Source of the DNA: Tetrahymena thermophila SB210
Lineage: Eukaryota > Ciliophora > Oligohymenophorea > Hymenostomatida > Tetrahymenidae
DNA: 64,000 nt
Direction of reading: 5' to 3'
NCBI RefSeq assembly: GCF_000189635.1
Contig: NW_002476248.1
Location: forward strand, 16,631 to 80,630
Position 1 is the first letter of the stretch, and each line of letters opens with the position of its first letter. Under the pieces are notes generated by a model. It was given only the letters and a program-made list of their open reading frames with translations. It had not been told where the DNA came from and did not search any database. Shown here one piece after another: positions 50,801 to 62,221 of the stretch. A program made the position numbers and the translations under genes.

Positions 50801-53800
50801 AATTTAAAACAATAAACATTTTTTATTCGTTTTTTATTTTATTTAGTTACCCTATAATACAATCTAAGTAGTAAATTGATAATTTTACTACCGTGGGTAC
50901 TTATGTTTAAGAGGATGAAAAAAATAATTTTTAAAAAAAACTTCATCCTTAAAAATAATAATAGATTTGAGAATTTTCTTTTAAAAATTTACTAGTTAGA
51001 AGATATTCTACAGTATATTTTACTTTTTTATTGTACTTGTGTTTTTTCTTCTTCTATCTTTCTTAATTTATTTAACTCTTTTTTTATATTTTCAGCATTT
51101 ACTTATTTTATTTTTTATTTCATTTCTTACTATTTCATATTTTTTCTTCATTTTTTCCTTTTAAATAACTAATTAATTAGATATTTTTTCTTCAATATTT
51201 AAAAAGTGAAAATTAAATTAGTGATTAAGGTTTATCAGGCTTAGGTTCTGCTTTAGCAAATTGCACTATTCTCACAAATTTTACTCTTACTCTTGAGTAA
51301 ATTTACTTTATTTGTTTTAATTTGATTTATTTTACTTTATTCTTTTTTTCAATTTGTGCTTTTTTTCATTCTTAATTTTTTTATTTTAAACATTTACTTT
51401 TATCATTTATTCATTCATTTCTTATTATTTAATATTTTTTCTTCATTTTTTCCTTCTAAATAACTAATTTCATTATATTTTTTCTTCTATTATTACATAG
51501 TAGGAGTTATATTGATGATGAAGGTGCATCAGGCTTAGGTTCTGCTTTAGCAAATTGTACTAATCTTTCAAATTTGACACTTTATCTTAGGTAAAATAGT
51601 TTATCTGTTTTGAATTGTGATATTTATTTTTAGTTATAAAAATTAATTTAATAAATAAAGATCTTTAAACTTGTTTATTAGCTTTTTATTTGATTTACTT
51701 TTCTTTTTCTTTTTTATTGTACTTATATTTTTTTTCTTTTATCGTTCTTAATATAAGTCATATTTTATTTTCAATATTTGCTTTTATTATTTACTAATTC
51801 ATTTGTTAATATTTCATATTTTTTCTTCATTTTTTCCTTATAAATAACTAATTAATTTGAATTTTTTTCTTATATATATAAAAAGAAACAATTAAATTGG
51901 TGATTAAGGTACTTCAGACTTAGGTTCTGGTTTAGCAAATTGTATTAATCTCTCAAATTTAACACTTAATCTTGGGTAAAAACAGTTTATTTATTTTGGA
52001 TTGTGATATTTTTATTAAAAAAAAAGGAATTTAAAACAAAATAACTTTTTTAATTTATTTATTAGCTTTTTATTTAATTTATTTTTCTTTTTTTAATTGT
52101 AATTTTGTTATTTTTTCCTCTATCTTTCTTAATTTAACTCATTTTATATTTTCAAAATTTACTTTTATTATTTTTTATTAATTCATTTCTTATTATTTCT
52201 TCAATTTTTCCTTCTTAATATCTAATTAATTATATATGTTTTCTTCAATATTTAAAAAGTTTGAATTCAATTGGTGATGAAGGTGCATCAGGCTTAGGTT
52301 CTGCTTTAGCAAATTGCACTAATCTGTTAAATTTGAAACTTAATCTTAGGTAAAAATAATTTATTTGTTTTAGATTGTGATATTTTTAGTTATAAAAATG
52401 AAACAAAATAGCTCTTTTAAATTATTTATTAACTTTTTATTTGATTTATTTTTATTTTTTTAATTGTAATTGTGTTGTTTTTTCTTCTATTTTTCTTAAT
52501 TTAACTCATTTTTATATTTCCAACATATTTTTTTATCATTTATTAATTTATTTCTTCTTATTTCATATTTATTTTAAATCATTTTTTCCTTCTAAATAAC
52601 TAATTAATTATACATTTTCCCTTTAATATTTAAAAAGAGCCAATTAAATAGGTGAAACAGGTGCATTAGGCTTAGGCTCTGCTTTAGTAAATTGCACTAA
52701 TCTCTCAAATTTGACACTTGATCTTGAGTAAAAACAGTTTATACTTATTTATTTTGGATTGTGATAATTTTAGTGATAAAGTAAATTTAAAACAATAGAG
52801 CTCTTTTAACTTGTTTATTAGATTTTAATTTGATTTACTTTAATTTTTCTTTTTTATTGTACTTGTTTTTTATTCTTATATCTTTCTTAATTTAACTCAT
52901 TTTTTTATTTCAACATTTATTTTTATTATTTTTTAATTTATTTCTTGTTATTTCATATTTTTTGTTCATTTTTTCCTTCTAAATAACTAATTAGTTATTT
53001 ACTTTATCTTCAATATTTAAAAAAGGGAAAATATAATAAGTGCATCAGGCCTAGGTTCTGCATTAGCAAATTTCACCAATCTCTCAAATTTGACACTTAT
53101 TCTTGAGTAAAATCAGTTTATTTATTTTGGATTATGATATTTTTATTTATAAAAATAAGTTTAAAACAATAATTTGTTTATTTTTATTTGATTTAGTTTT
53201 CTTTTTCTTTTTTATTGTTCTAGTGTTTTTTTTCTATTATAATTTAATTCATTTTTATATTTTCAACATTTGCTTTTATCATTTATTAATTTCTTTTTAT
53301 TTCATATTTTTTCTTCATTTTTTCCTTCTAAATAACTAATTAATTTTATTTTTTTCTTCAATATTTAAAAAGATCCAATTAAATTGATAATGAAAGTGTA
53401 TAAAGCTTAGGTCCTGCTTTAGCAAATTGCAATACTCTCTCAAATTTGACACTTAATCTTAAGTAAAAACAGATTATTCGTTTTTGATTGTGATATTTTT
53501 ACTTATAAAAATAAATTTAAAATAATATAGCTCTTTTAACTTGTTTATTAGCTTTATTTGATTTAATTTTCTCTTTCTATTAATTTTATTTGTGTTATTC
53601 TTAATAAGTAATTAATTAATTATATATTTTTTCTTCAATATTTAAAAAGGGAAAATAAAATTGGTGTAACAGGTATATTAGGCTTATGTTCTGGTTTAGC
53701 AAATTGCACTAATCTCTCAAATTTGAGACTTGATTTTTCGTAAAAATAGTTTATTTGTTTTGGATTATGATATTATTACTTAACAAAATGAATTTATAAC

Positions 53801-54044
53801 AATAAAACTCTTTTAATTTGTTTGCTTGCTTTTTATTTGAATTATTTTCGTTTTTTGATTTATTAATTTTAAATATTTTACTAATTAAAAAATTTTATAT
53901 ATATTTAATTATTTTTAGTATTTTATTTTAATTTAATATAAAAGTTATTTCTAAGTAGATGAATCATAATATTTGTAAGTAAAAAGCAAGTGTTTTAAAT
54001 CAAAAAGATTAGTTATCTTTTAAATAAATTACTTCGGTTGTTGA
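47862..54044 (+). CDS. LRR exon-array gene A, one exon split by an insertion
   Basis: Start exon 47862-47986 (MIQQIKRYYKLEEV ... SFQTLHFNLI, 125 nt, ends phase 2). Fourteen repeat exons follow: 48431-48520, 48805-48894, 49154-49172 plus 49636-49706, 49996-50085, 50351-50440, 50660-50749, 51207-51296, 51501-51590, 51886-51975, 52260-52349, 52638-52727, 53026-53106, 53373-53462, 53650-53739. Stop exon 53945-54044 (ESQYLQVKSKCFKSKRLV, TGA). All repeat exons are 90 nt (one 81) and phase 2-2; the core is LGSALANCTNLSNLTLDL. Without the insert the protein is 491 residues. With the insert, the exon frame meets TGA at 49392-49394, so the gene is broken unless the insert is removed from DNA or RNA. 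No signal peptide or helix was seen. Function unknown. Confidence 0.82.
49175..49230. repeat. (CATA)n microsatellite
   Basis: About 13-14 copies of a perfect tetranucleotide repeat. It forms the tail end of the SINE-like element. Confidence 0.95.
49557..49610 (-). promoter_or_regulatory. putative Pol III internal promoter (A and B boxes)
   Basis: B-box GGTTCGAATCC is read on the minus strand at 49557-49567 and matches the consensus exactly. The A-box-like CGGCTCGAGTGGG, at 49599-49611, has one extra base against the usual form. The distance of about 32 bp between boxes is within the normal range. Confidence 0.5.
50835..51015. other. extra segment in one LRR intron
   Basis: The intron 50750-51206 is ~457 nt, while its sister introns are ~200-300 nt. 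The extra part lacks the T-rich intron consensus and contains an inverted repeat (ttaagaggatgaa near 50908 and ttcatccttaa near 50942, loop ~22 nt). It could be a small insertion such as a MITE remnant. No clear terminal repeats were found. Confidence 0.45.
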
Positions 54045-54649
54045 TAGACAAAAGTGATGAAAAATGGATGAATAAATATTAAATTTTTCAATAATAGAAA
54101 TGAATATGTTTTATTTTAAAATATTTTGAAAAAGATAATTTAAAATATATTTATATAATTGTTTATTTTATATATATGGATAACATATTTTGGTAAGTTA
54201 ATAAATAGATTATTAAATTTATGAAATTTTTCAAATTAATATTGGAAATATTTTTAATTAATTAGAAAGTTGTAACAGGATAAGGATTATAAAAATAAGA
54301 TTATATATTTAAAATTTAGTTTATGTAAGCATATCTATCTATCAATTAATAAATCCTTCTATACTTATAAAATAAAAATGCGTTTAGGAATAAAGATGAA
54401 AAATAATAAACAAAAAGATAGAAGATCTAATCGATAAATTTAACAACTAAAATTTAATAGCAGGAAAATATCACTATTTTATTTTATAAAACTGCAGGAA
54501 ATATCTTTAATTAATTAGAAAATTATTACTGGATATAAGAATAATAAAAATCAGAATAACATTTGATACTATTGTTTTAAGATTAAATATAATATTTCAA
54601 GAAGCAAAAATTTAGAAGAAATAAAAAAAATTAATTAGCTGTAAAAAAG
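54045..54649. other. spacer between two plus-strand LRR genes
   Basis: Runs from the TGA of LRR gene A to the proposed start of LRR gene B. AT-rich; no exon fitting the phase-2 pattern was found. The left ~150 bp resembles the sequence after the stop exon of gene B. Confidence 0.6.
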
Positions 54650-57600
54650 ATGGAATTGAATTAACTATAAAATGTAAAATTAATTTATCATATTTGGCAT
54701 TTGTAATTTATTTTTTTAATAAATATTTTTTATCTTAAATAAAAGTTTTTTAACTCGAATCTAAATTAGCATGAAAGAATTTTTTTATCAATAGAGTAAC
54801 AATTTATTAAACTTTTTTTATTAAATGAAAAAATATTTATTTATTAATTGATTTTGTTTAGTAATGAATTCATAAATGAAGAAAATTCAATTGATCTTGC
54901 AAATTGTATAAAAAAATGTTAAAATCTTTAGGAATTAGGACTAAATATAACGTTTGATCACTTTTTAAATTTTAAATAATAATTAATTTTAATTTTAATA
55001 TAAATTAATAAGTTTAAGTTAAATCAGTGAAGAGAGATTGTACTAACTATATCAAGCTCTTAAATTTTGTCCTAATCTTTAAAGCTTAAAATTGATTCTA
55101 GAGTATATATTTTACTTGAAAAGATTTAAATTTACTTTAATATTAATAATTAAAAGATCAGACTAACAGTCTGTGGTAAGTATTTTTGGTCTTGGAGATT
55201 CATTAGAGAAGTGTGATAAATTGAGAGAATTCTCTATCGATATAGCGTAAATACATTAATAAGATACAAATATTATTAATTTTATTTTTAATTAGTTATA
55301 ATCATATCCAGCCTGAACAAATTTGTATGCTTTTTCGATAAATAGCCAACAATTAGAGTATTTCTACTTTATAGTTCAATTTGGAGTAAATAAATTAATT
55401 AATTTCAAAATAAAATTATTTTGATTTTTTTCTTATAAATTAGAGGGAATTAAATGGATTCGACTCTTTTGTCATAAATAGCAATTAACCTTCAAAAATT
55501 AAAGAAGTTGGAAAAATTATCTATGAATTTTAGGTTAAAATTTTTTTAATTTCTGCACTAATTTGAAAAATTATGAAATTTAGGTAAGGTTATTTATATT
55601 CTGAAGGAATCATTTAATTTGCTTAAGGAATGGAATCATTTGCTACTTTAATTGATTTAAGCATTAATTTAGAGTAAAAATAAATAAAATTTTTCATTTT
55701 TATATTTATTTTACTATTAAAACAGTTCTAATTAAATATCTGAATCAGGAGCTGAGGCTCTTGGTAAATTAATTGGCAATCAAATTTTTCTATCAAGTTT
55801 GGATTTAAACTTTAAGTAAATTATAAAATTTATGATTTAAGCTTTTAATTAAATTTATTAATTAACTATAGCTATAATGCTTTGTGTGCTAATGGAGTTA
55901 CTAAATTAATTGATCAAATTCATAAATGCTCAAGAATATAATCAATAAGCTTTAAACTTTAGTAATATTTTTCCAATCTTTTAATTTTAATTTGATTTAT
56001 TTTAATTAGATAAAATGCAATTGATGCTAAAGGTGCTTTTGCAATAGGTAGTGCGATTTCTTAATGCAAGACATTAGTTAATTTATGCTTGGATTTAAGG
56101 TAATACTTTATTTTTCAAAAATTTATTATCTTAAAATTATTTTTATATTAGCTAAAATAGTATAGGTTTTTAAGGTTTATCAGATTTGGTAACATAGCTA
56201 AAATTATGCAAAAGTTTAGAAAATTTAGAAGTCTAAACATGGTATTTAGTCTTTTTTTATTTGTTAATTAATTCATAATTTAAATTAACAATTAAAAGCT
56301 ATATTTAAGATGATACTGTTGAGGAATTGAATTTGGGGTTAAATTAAATAAAATCAATAAAATAGATATCATTTAATTTTAGGTAAAATTTATTTATTTA
56401 TATTCATTAAGCTTAAAATTTATTAATAAATAGTTCAAACACTTTTGATAAAGTTAAAGCAATATCTGATTTAGCCAACAATTTAGAACTTTGTGCTAAT
56501 CTCGTTAAGCTTAGGCTCTTTTTATGGTAACATATTTATTTAATAAAATATATTTAAAAGAGTTGATAAAATTCTAAGAAACTCTAAAATTTAATTAGAA
56601 AATTATAAAAATATCTTAAAAATATTCCTCAATTATAATTAACAATATTTGTTTAATTCAAAAAAATGAAAGAAATAATATTTTTTTAAATATTAAAATT
56701 ATATTTATTTTAACAAGTTCTTGCTATTTAGAAGGAAATATCATTAAGCCATTAGGTTAAGCTTTGAAAAATAGCAAAAGTATTGCAAATGCATATCTTG
56801 ATTTCAGGTATTTATTTGTTAATTTAAATAATTAATTCAGATATTTGGAGTAAACATATATTTTTTAAATAAAACCCCTATTAATTATTATTCTTTTTTA
56901 ACTTTTAGATAGAAAATATTATATTTTCCTATTTCATCTTTTTAAGAAAGATCATTTAAAAAATATTTACAACATACATACATTTTATTTTATTGATTCA
57001 TTTTTTTCTTCTAAATAACAAATAAATTAATTGTTATTATTTTTTTAATATTTAAAAAGTTACAATTAAATTGGTGATTAAGGTATATCAGACTTAGGCT
57101 CTGCTTTAGCAAATTGCACTAATCTCTAAAATCTGACATTTGATCTTTAGTAAAGACAGCTTATTTGTTTTTTATTGTGATATTTTTACTCATAAAAATG
57201 AATTTAAAACAATGCAGCTCTTTTAATTTGTTTATAAGATTTTTTATTTTTACTTTTCTATTTCTTTTTTATTCTAATTTCGTTTTTTTTCTTCTACAAT
57301 TCTTAATTTAACTCATTTTTATTTTCAATATCTGCTTATATAATTTATTTATTAATTCTTTCTTATTATTTCATATTTTTTCTTCCCCTTTTCCTTTCTA
57401 AATAAATAATTATAAATATTTTTTCTTAACTATTTATAAGTGAAAATTAAATTGGTGACTAAGGTATATCATGCTTTGGTTCTGCTTTAGCAAATTGCAC
57501 TAATCTCTCAAATTTGAGTCTTGCTCTTAGGTAAAAATAGTTTATTTGTTTTTGATTGTGATATTTTTACTTATAAAAGTGAATTTAAAACTATAAATCT

Positions 57601-58530
57601 CTTTTAATTTTTTTATTAGCTATTATTTGATTTAGATTTCTTAATTATACTCATTTTTTTATTTACAAAATTTTTTTTTATGATTTGTTAATCTTTAATT
57701 AATATTTTATATTTTTTCTTCATTTTTTTCTTCTAAATAAATAATTTTAAAAAGTAACAATTAAATTGGTGAAAAAGGTGCTTCAGGCTTGGGTTCTGCT
57801 TTAGCAAACTGCACTAGTCTCTCAAATTTGACACTTGATCTTCGGTAAAAACAGTTTATTTGTTTTATATAATTAATTAAATTTAAAACAATAAAACTCT
57901 TTTAATTTGTTTTTTAATTAATTTTGTAATAGATTTTTTTTTTATTGTCCGTCCTTGTTTTTTTTCTTCTATCTTTGTTAATTTAATTCATTTTTTACTT
58001 TCAAAATTTACCTTTATTATTTTTATATTTATTTCTTATTATTTCAAATTTTTTATACATTTTTTACTTCTAAATAACTAATCAATTTTTTTTTTCTTAA
58101 ATATTTAAAAAGTTGGAATTAAATTGGTGATGAAGGCTCATCAGGCTTATGTTCTGCTTTAGCAAAACACATTAATCTCTCAAATCTGAGACTAGATCTT
58201 TAGTAAAAACAGTTTATTTGTTTTGCATAGTGATATTTTTACTTATAAAAATCAATTTAAAACAAAATAAATCTATTAATTTGTTAATTAGCTTTTTATT
58301 TGATTTATTTTGATTTTGATTTTTCATTCAAATTCTGCTAATGTTTTTTTATTTATTAATTTTAAATATAAATTTAGATTGAAAAATTTATTCTATTTAA
58401 TTTTTTTAGTATTTTATTAAATTTAATATAATATAAAAGTGTAAACTAAATCAATGAATCATAATAATTGAAAGTAAAAAACAAGTGTCTTAAATCAAAA
58501 AGATTAGTTGTCTTTAAAATAAATTTCTGA
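54650..58530 (+). CDS. LRR exon-array gene B (diverged and homogenised repeats)
   Basis: Proposed start exon 54650-54795 (MELNQLQNVKLIYHIWHL, ends phase 2; weaker than in genes A and C). Diverged repeat exons: 54862-54951, 55019-55102, 55157-55246, 55296-55385, 55444-55533, 55584-55673, 55726-55815, 55872-55961, 56010-56099, 56152-56241, 56299-56337 (short), 56434-56526, 56718-56807. Homogenised exons: 57060-57149, 57441-57530, 57755-57844, 58113-58202. Stop exon 58440-58530 (NESQQLKVKNKCLKSKRLVV, TGA). The sum is 1713 nt, 570 residues, and every join keeps phase 2. Diverged repeats keep only the pattern GA..LG..I..C..L..L.L.L. The last four are near-copies of gene A repeats. Function unknown; likely a binding protein. 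Confidence 0.8.
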
Positions 58531-58898
58531 TGGCGATAGACAAGTTGTGAAAAAGGATGAATAAATATTAAATATTAAATAAAATTTTTTATTATATAAT
58601 ATTTTTTGCAAAAAAACATTTTAACCTAAAATATAGATAGATTTATTATTAAATATTTTATTTATTTTTATGTAAAAGGAGGGTGGGTTTTAAAGAAATT
58701 CCTTTATTTAAATAAATTTAATATGTAAATTTTCATATATGTATTAACTTACCAAATTATTCCATAAATAATAAAAAAAACTAATATATATTTAGTTTAA
58801 ATTATCTTATTACAAAATACAAATTAATAAAACATATTATTTTATGTTATTTTTAATATTTCATGTTCATTAAACTTTTTTTCACTGTTTTTTTATCA
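58531..58898. other. spacer between convergent LRR genes
   Basis: 3' flanks of LRR gene B (plus) and gene C (minus). About 58531-58790 is similar in inverted orientation to about 61980-62221, the 3' flank of gene D. Confidence 0.7.
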
Positions 58899-61640
58899 TC
58901 AATAAATATATATTTTAAAGAAAACTAATCTTTATGATTTAAGAAATTTGCTTTTTATTTTCAATTTTGATTAATAGACCTAGTCATAACTTTTATATGA
59001 TATTAAATTAAAAATTTTAGCAGCATAAAAAGAGGTAAAAATAAATCAAATAAAAAGCTAATAAACAATTTCAAAGATTTTTACTTTTTTAAATTCATTT
59101 TTATAATTAAAAATATCACAATCCAAAACAAATAAAATGTTTTACCTAAGAAAAATTGCCAAATTTGAAAGATTAGTGCAATTTGCTATAGCAGAACCTA
59201 AGCTTGATATACCTTAATCACCAATTTAATTCCCTCTATTTAAATATTGAAGAAAAAAATAAATTATTAGTTAGATATTTAGAAGTAAAAAATATGTGAA
59301 ATTAATAAATAAATAAAAAAATAAATGTTGAAAATAAAAATATGAGTTAAATTTAGAAAGATAGAACAAAAATAAGCATAAGTACAATAAAAAAAAAAGT
59401 AAAATAAATCAAATTAAAAGCTAATAAACAAGTTAAATGAGCTATATTGTTTTCAATTGATTTTTATAAGTTAAATATCACAATCCAAAACAAATAAAAT
59501 GTTTTTACCTAAGATCAAGTCTCAAATTTGTGAGATTAGTGCAATTTGCTAAAGAATAACCTAAGCACGATGCACCTAAATCACCAATTTTATTATCACT
59601 TTATAAATATTGAAGAAAAAATATATAGTTTATTAGTTATTTGAAGAAAAATATGAAAAACTAAGAAATGAATTAAAAAATAATAAAAATAAATGTTGTT
59701 AATAAAAAAATGAGTTAAATTAAGAAAGGTAGTAGAAAAATAAATATAAGTACAGTAAAAATAAAAAAAAAAGGTAAATCAAATAAAAAACTAAAATAAG
59801 TTAAAAGAGGTTTATTGTTGTAAATTCATTTTTTTAATAAAAATATCACAATCTGAAGTAAAAAAACTATTTTTACCTAAGAAAAAGTTCAAAATTTGTA
59901 AGATTAGTGCAATTTGCTATAGCAGAACCTAAGACTTATGTGCCTTTTTAACCAATTTAATTGGATCTTATAAATATTGAGAGAAAAAAATATATAATTA
60001 ATTAGATATTTAGAAAGAAGGAATTTGAATTATTAACAATTAAAGCAAATATTGAAAATAAAAAAATTAGCTAAATAAATTAATTAAGAAAGATAGATGA
60101 AAAAAATAACAAAATTACAATAAAAAAGAAAAAGAAAAGTAAATCAAATAAAAAGCTAATAACAAATTAAAAGATCTATGTTGTTTTAAATTAGTTTTGT
60201 AAGTAAAAATAATACTATCCATAACAAATAAACTGTTTCTTACTCAAGATAAAGTGTCACATTTGAGAGATTAGTGCAATTTGCTAAAGCAAAACTTAAT
60301 CCTGATGCACCTTCATCACCAATGAAATTGTAACTTTTTAAATATTGAAGAAATAAGATTATATTAATTTTTTATTTAGAAGGAAAAAATGATAAAAAAA
60401 TAAGAAATAAAAAAAGAAAATGAGTTAATAAATAATATAAGTAAATGTTGAAAATAAAAAATGAGCTAAATTAAGAAATATAAAAGAAAGAAAAACAAAA
60501 GTGCTATAAAAAAGAAAAAGAAAAGTAAACAAAATAAAAAAATTAAAAGAACTATATTGTTTTAAATTCATTTTTATAAGTAAAAATATCACAATCCAAT
60601 AAAAATCAAATGTTTTACGCAAATTAAAGAGTCAAGTTTGAGAGATTAGTGCAACTTGCTAGAGCAGTACCTAAACCTGATGCACCTATTTCACCAATAA
60701 AATTGGATCTTTTTAATATTGAATAATATATAATTAATTAGTTAAATATAATAAAGGAAAAAATAAAGAAAAATAAGAAATAAAAAGAAAATGAATTAAT
60801 AAAAAATTTATTAAAGCAAATGTTGAAAATAAAAAAATGAGTTAAATTAAGAAAGATTGAAGAAGAAAAAACAAAGTCCAATAAAAACAAAAAGAAAAAT
60901 AAGTCAAATAAAAGCTAATAATTATATTAACAAAACAGATAAACTTTTTTTACTCAAGATCAAGTGTCAAATTTGAGAGATTAGGGCAATTTGTTAAAGC
61001 AAAACTTAAGCCTGAAGCACCTTCATCACCAATTTTATTATTCCTTTTTAAATATTGAAGAAAAAATATATTATTAATTAGTTATTTAGAAGGAAAAATA
61101 TGAAATAATAAAAGAAAATGTAGAAAATAAAAAATAAATTAAATTAAGATGAAAAAAAGTAGAATAAAAAGCAAAAAGAAAATTAAATCAAATAATAAGC
61201 TAATAAAAAATTTAAAAGAAATATATTGCTTTGAATTCATATTTATAAATAAAAAAATGTATTAACTGTTTTTATAAAGTAAAAGTTTTAGAAAGAAAAT
61301 ATGAATAAAAATACCAAATATCAAAAAATTGATTATGAATTTAAAAAATTTAAATTGAAAATTAAGTTAAAATAACTAAAAAAACATTTTTTTATACAAA
61401 ATGAAAGAAAATAGGTGATAATTTCTATTAGAAAAATAATATTTTAAATAAACTAAGTAGAAAACATTAATTATAATAATAAAAATTAAATTTACCGCAG
61501 ATAAATATGGAGAACCTAATGAGATTAAAGTGAAGAGTTTAAAAACTTTTTATATTAGTAATAATAAATTTATATTATATTGATAAAAAATAAATAATTA
61601 CATCTTTTAATTTATAGTAATAGTTAATCTATTATATCAT
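58899..61640 (-). CDS. LRR exon-array gene C (compact, six repeats)
   Basis: Read on the minus strand: start exon 61640-61516 (MIQQINYYYKLKDV ... SFQTLHFNLI, 125 nt), repeat exons 61043-60954, 60708-60619, 60333-60244, 59966-59877, 59598-59509 and 59235-59146 (all 90 nt, phase 2-2), and stop exon 58989-58899 (YDQVYQSKLKIKSKFLKSQR, TGA). Total 756 nt, 251 residues. This is the clearest example of the cassette: the same start exon as gene A at the same length, then only six repeats of the LANCTNLSNLTL type. The N-terminal exon already ends in an LRR-like TLHFNLI, so it probably caps the solenoid. Not interrupted. Function unknown. Confidence 0.85.
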
Positions 61641-62221
61641 TTTTTTTCTTTTCAAAAATATTGAATAATAATTTGTTAAAAATTGGATAAAAAGAATAAA
61701 TAAATTATATTAATTTATAAATTTTCTTTTAGCAAGAGAAATCACAAATAAAGTTATTGTAGCATTCATTATTAAATATTAATATTTTTATGTCAAATGC
61801 ACTTAAAAATATAGAAGGAACTAGAGATTGGATATAAAAAATAATAAGAATGCTTAACTAGAATTAATCCCTAATTTTTTCAATAGAAATTTAGAGCTTG
61901 CAGTTTTTAACCCCTCCAATTCCTTAATATTATGATAGAGGATAATATTTAATATTTTAATGTTTTGATTTTTTTTTGGTATAAACTGTTCTCTCGTTTT
62001 AGAGAAATTCATTTATTTAAGTAAATTTAATCTGTAAATTTTCAATTATTTAATAAGCCATATATTAATTAACATACTAAATATTCATAAATATAAAAAT
62101 AATAATAAATCTATCTATATTTTAGGTTAAATTGTTTTTTTTGCAAAAAATATTATATAATAAAACATTTTATTTAATATTTAATATTTATTCATCCTTT
62201 TTCACAACTTGTCTATCGCCA
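61641..62221. other. spacer between LRR genes C and D
   Basis: The left ~225 bp resembles, inverted, 47630-47861 upstream of gene A and is the likely shared 5' flank. The right ~240 bp is the 3' flank of gene D. No exon was seen. Confidence 0.65.

Noticed and set aside
53103-53339. Phe/Leu-rich frames across LRR introns (also 50468-50668 and 60425-60622)
   Set aside because: They run from an exon end through the T-rich intron consensus and recur in every unit; they are not independent genes.
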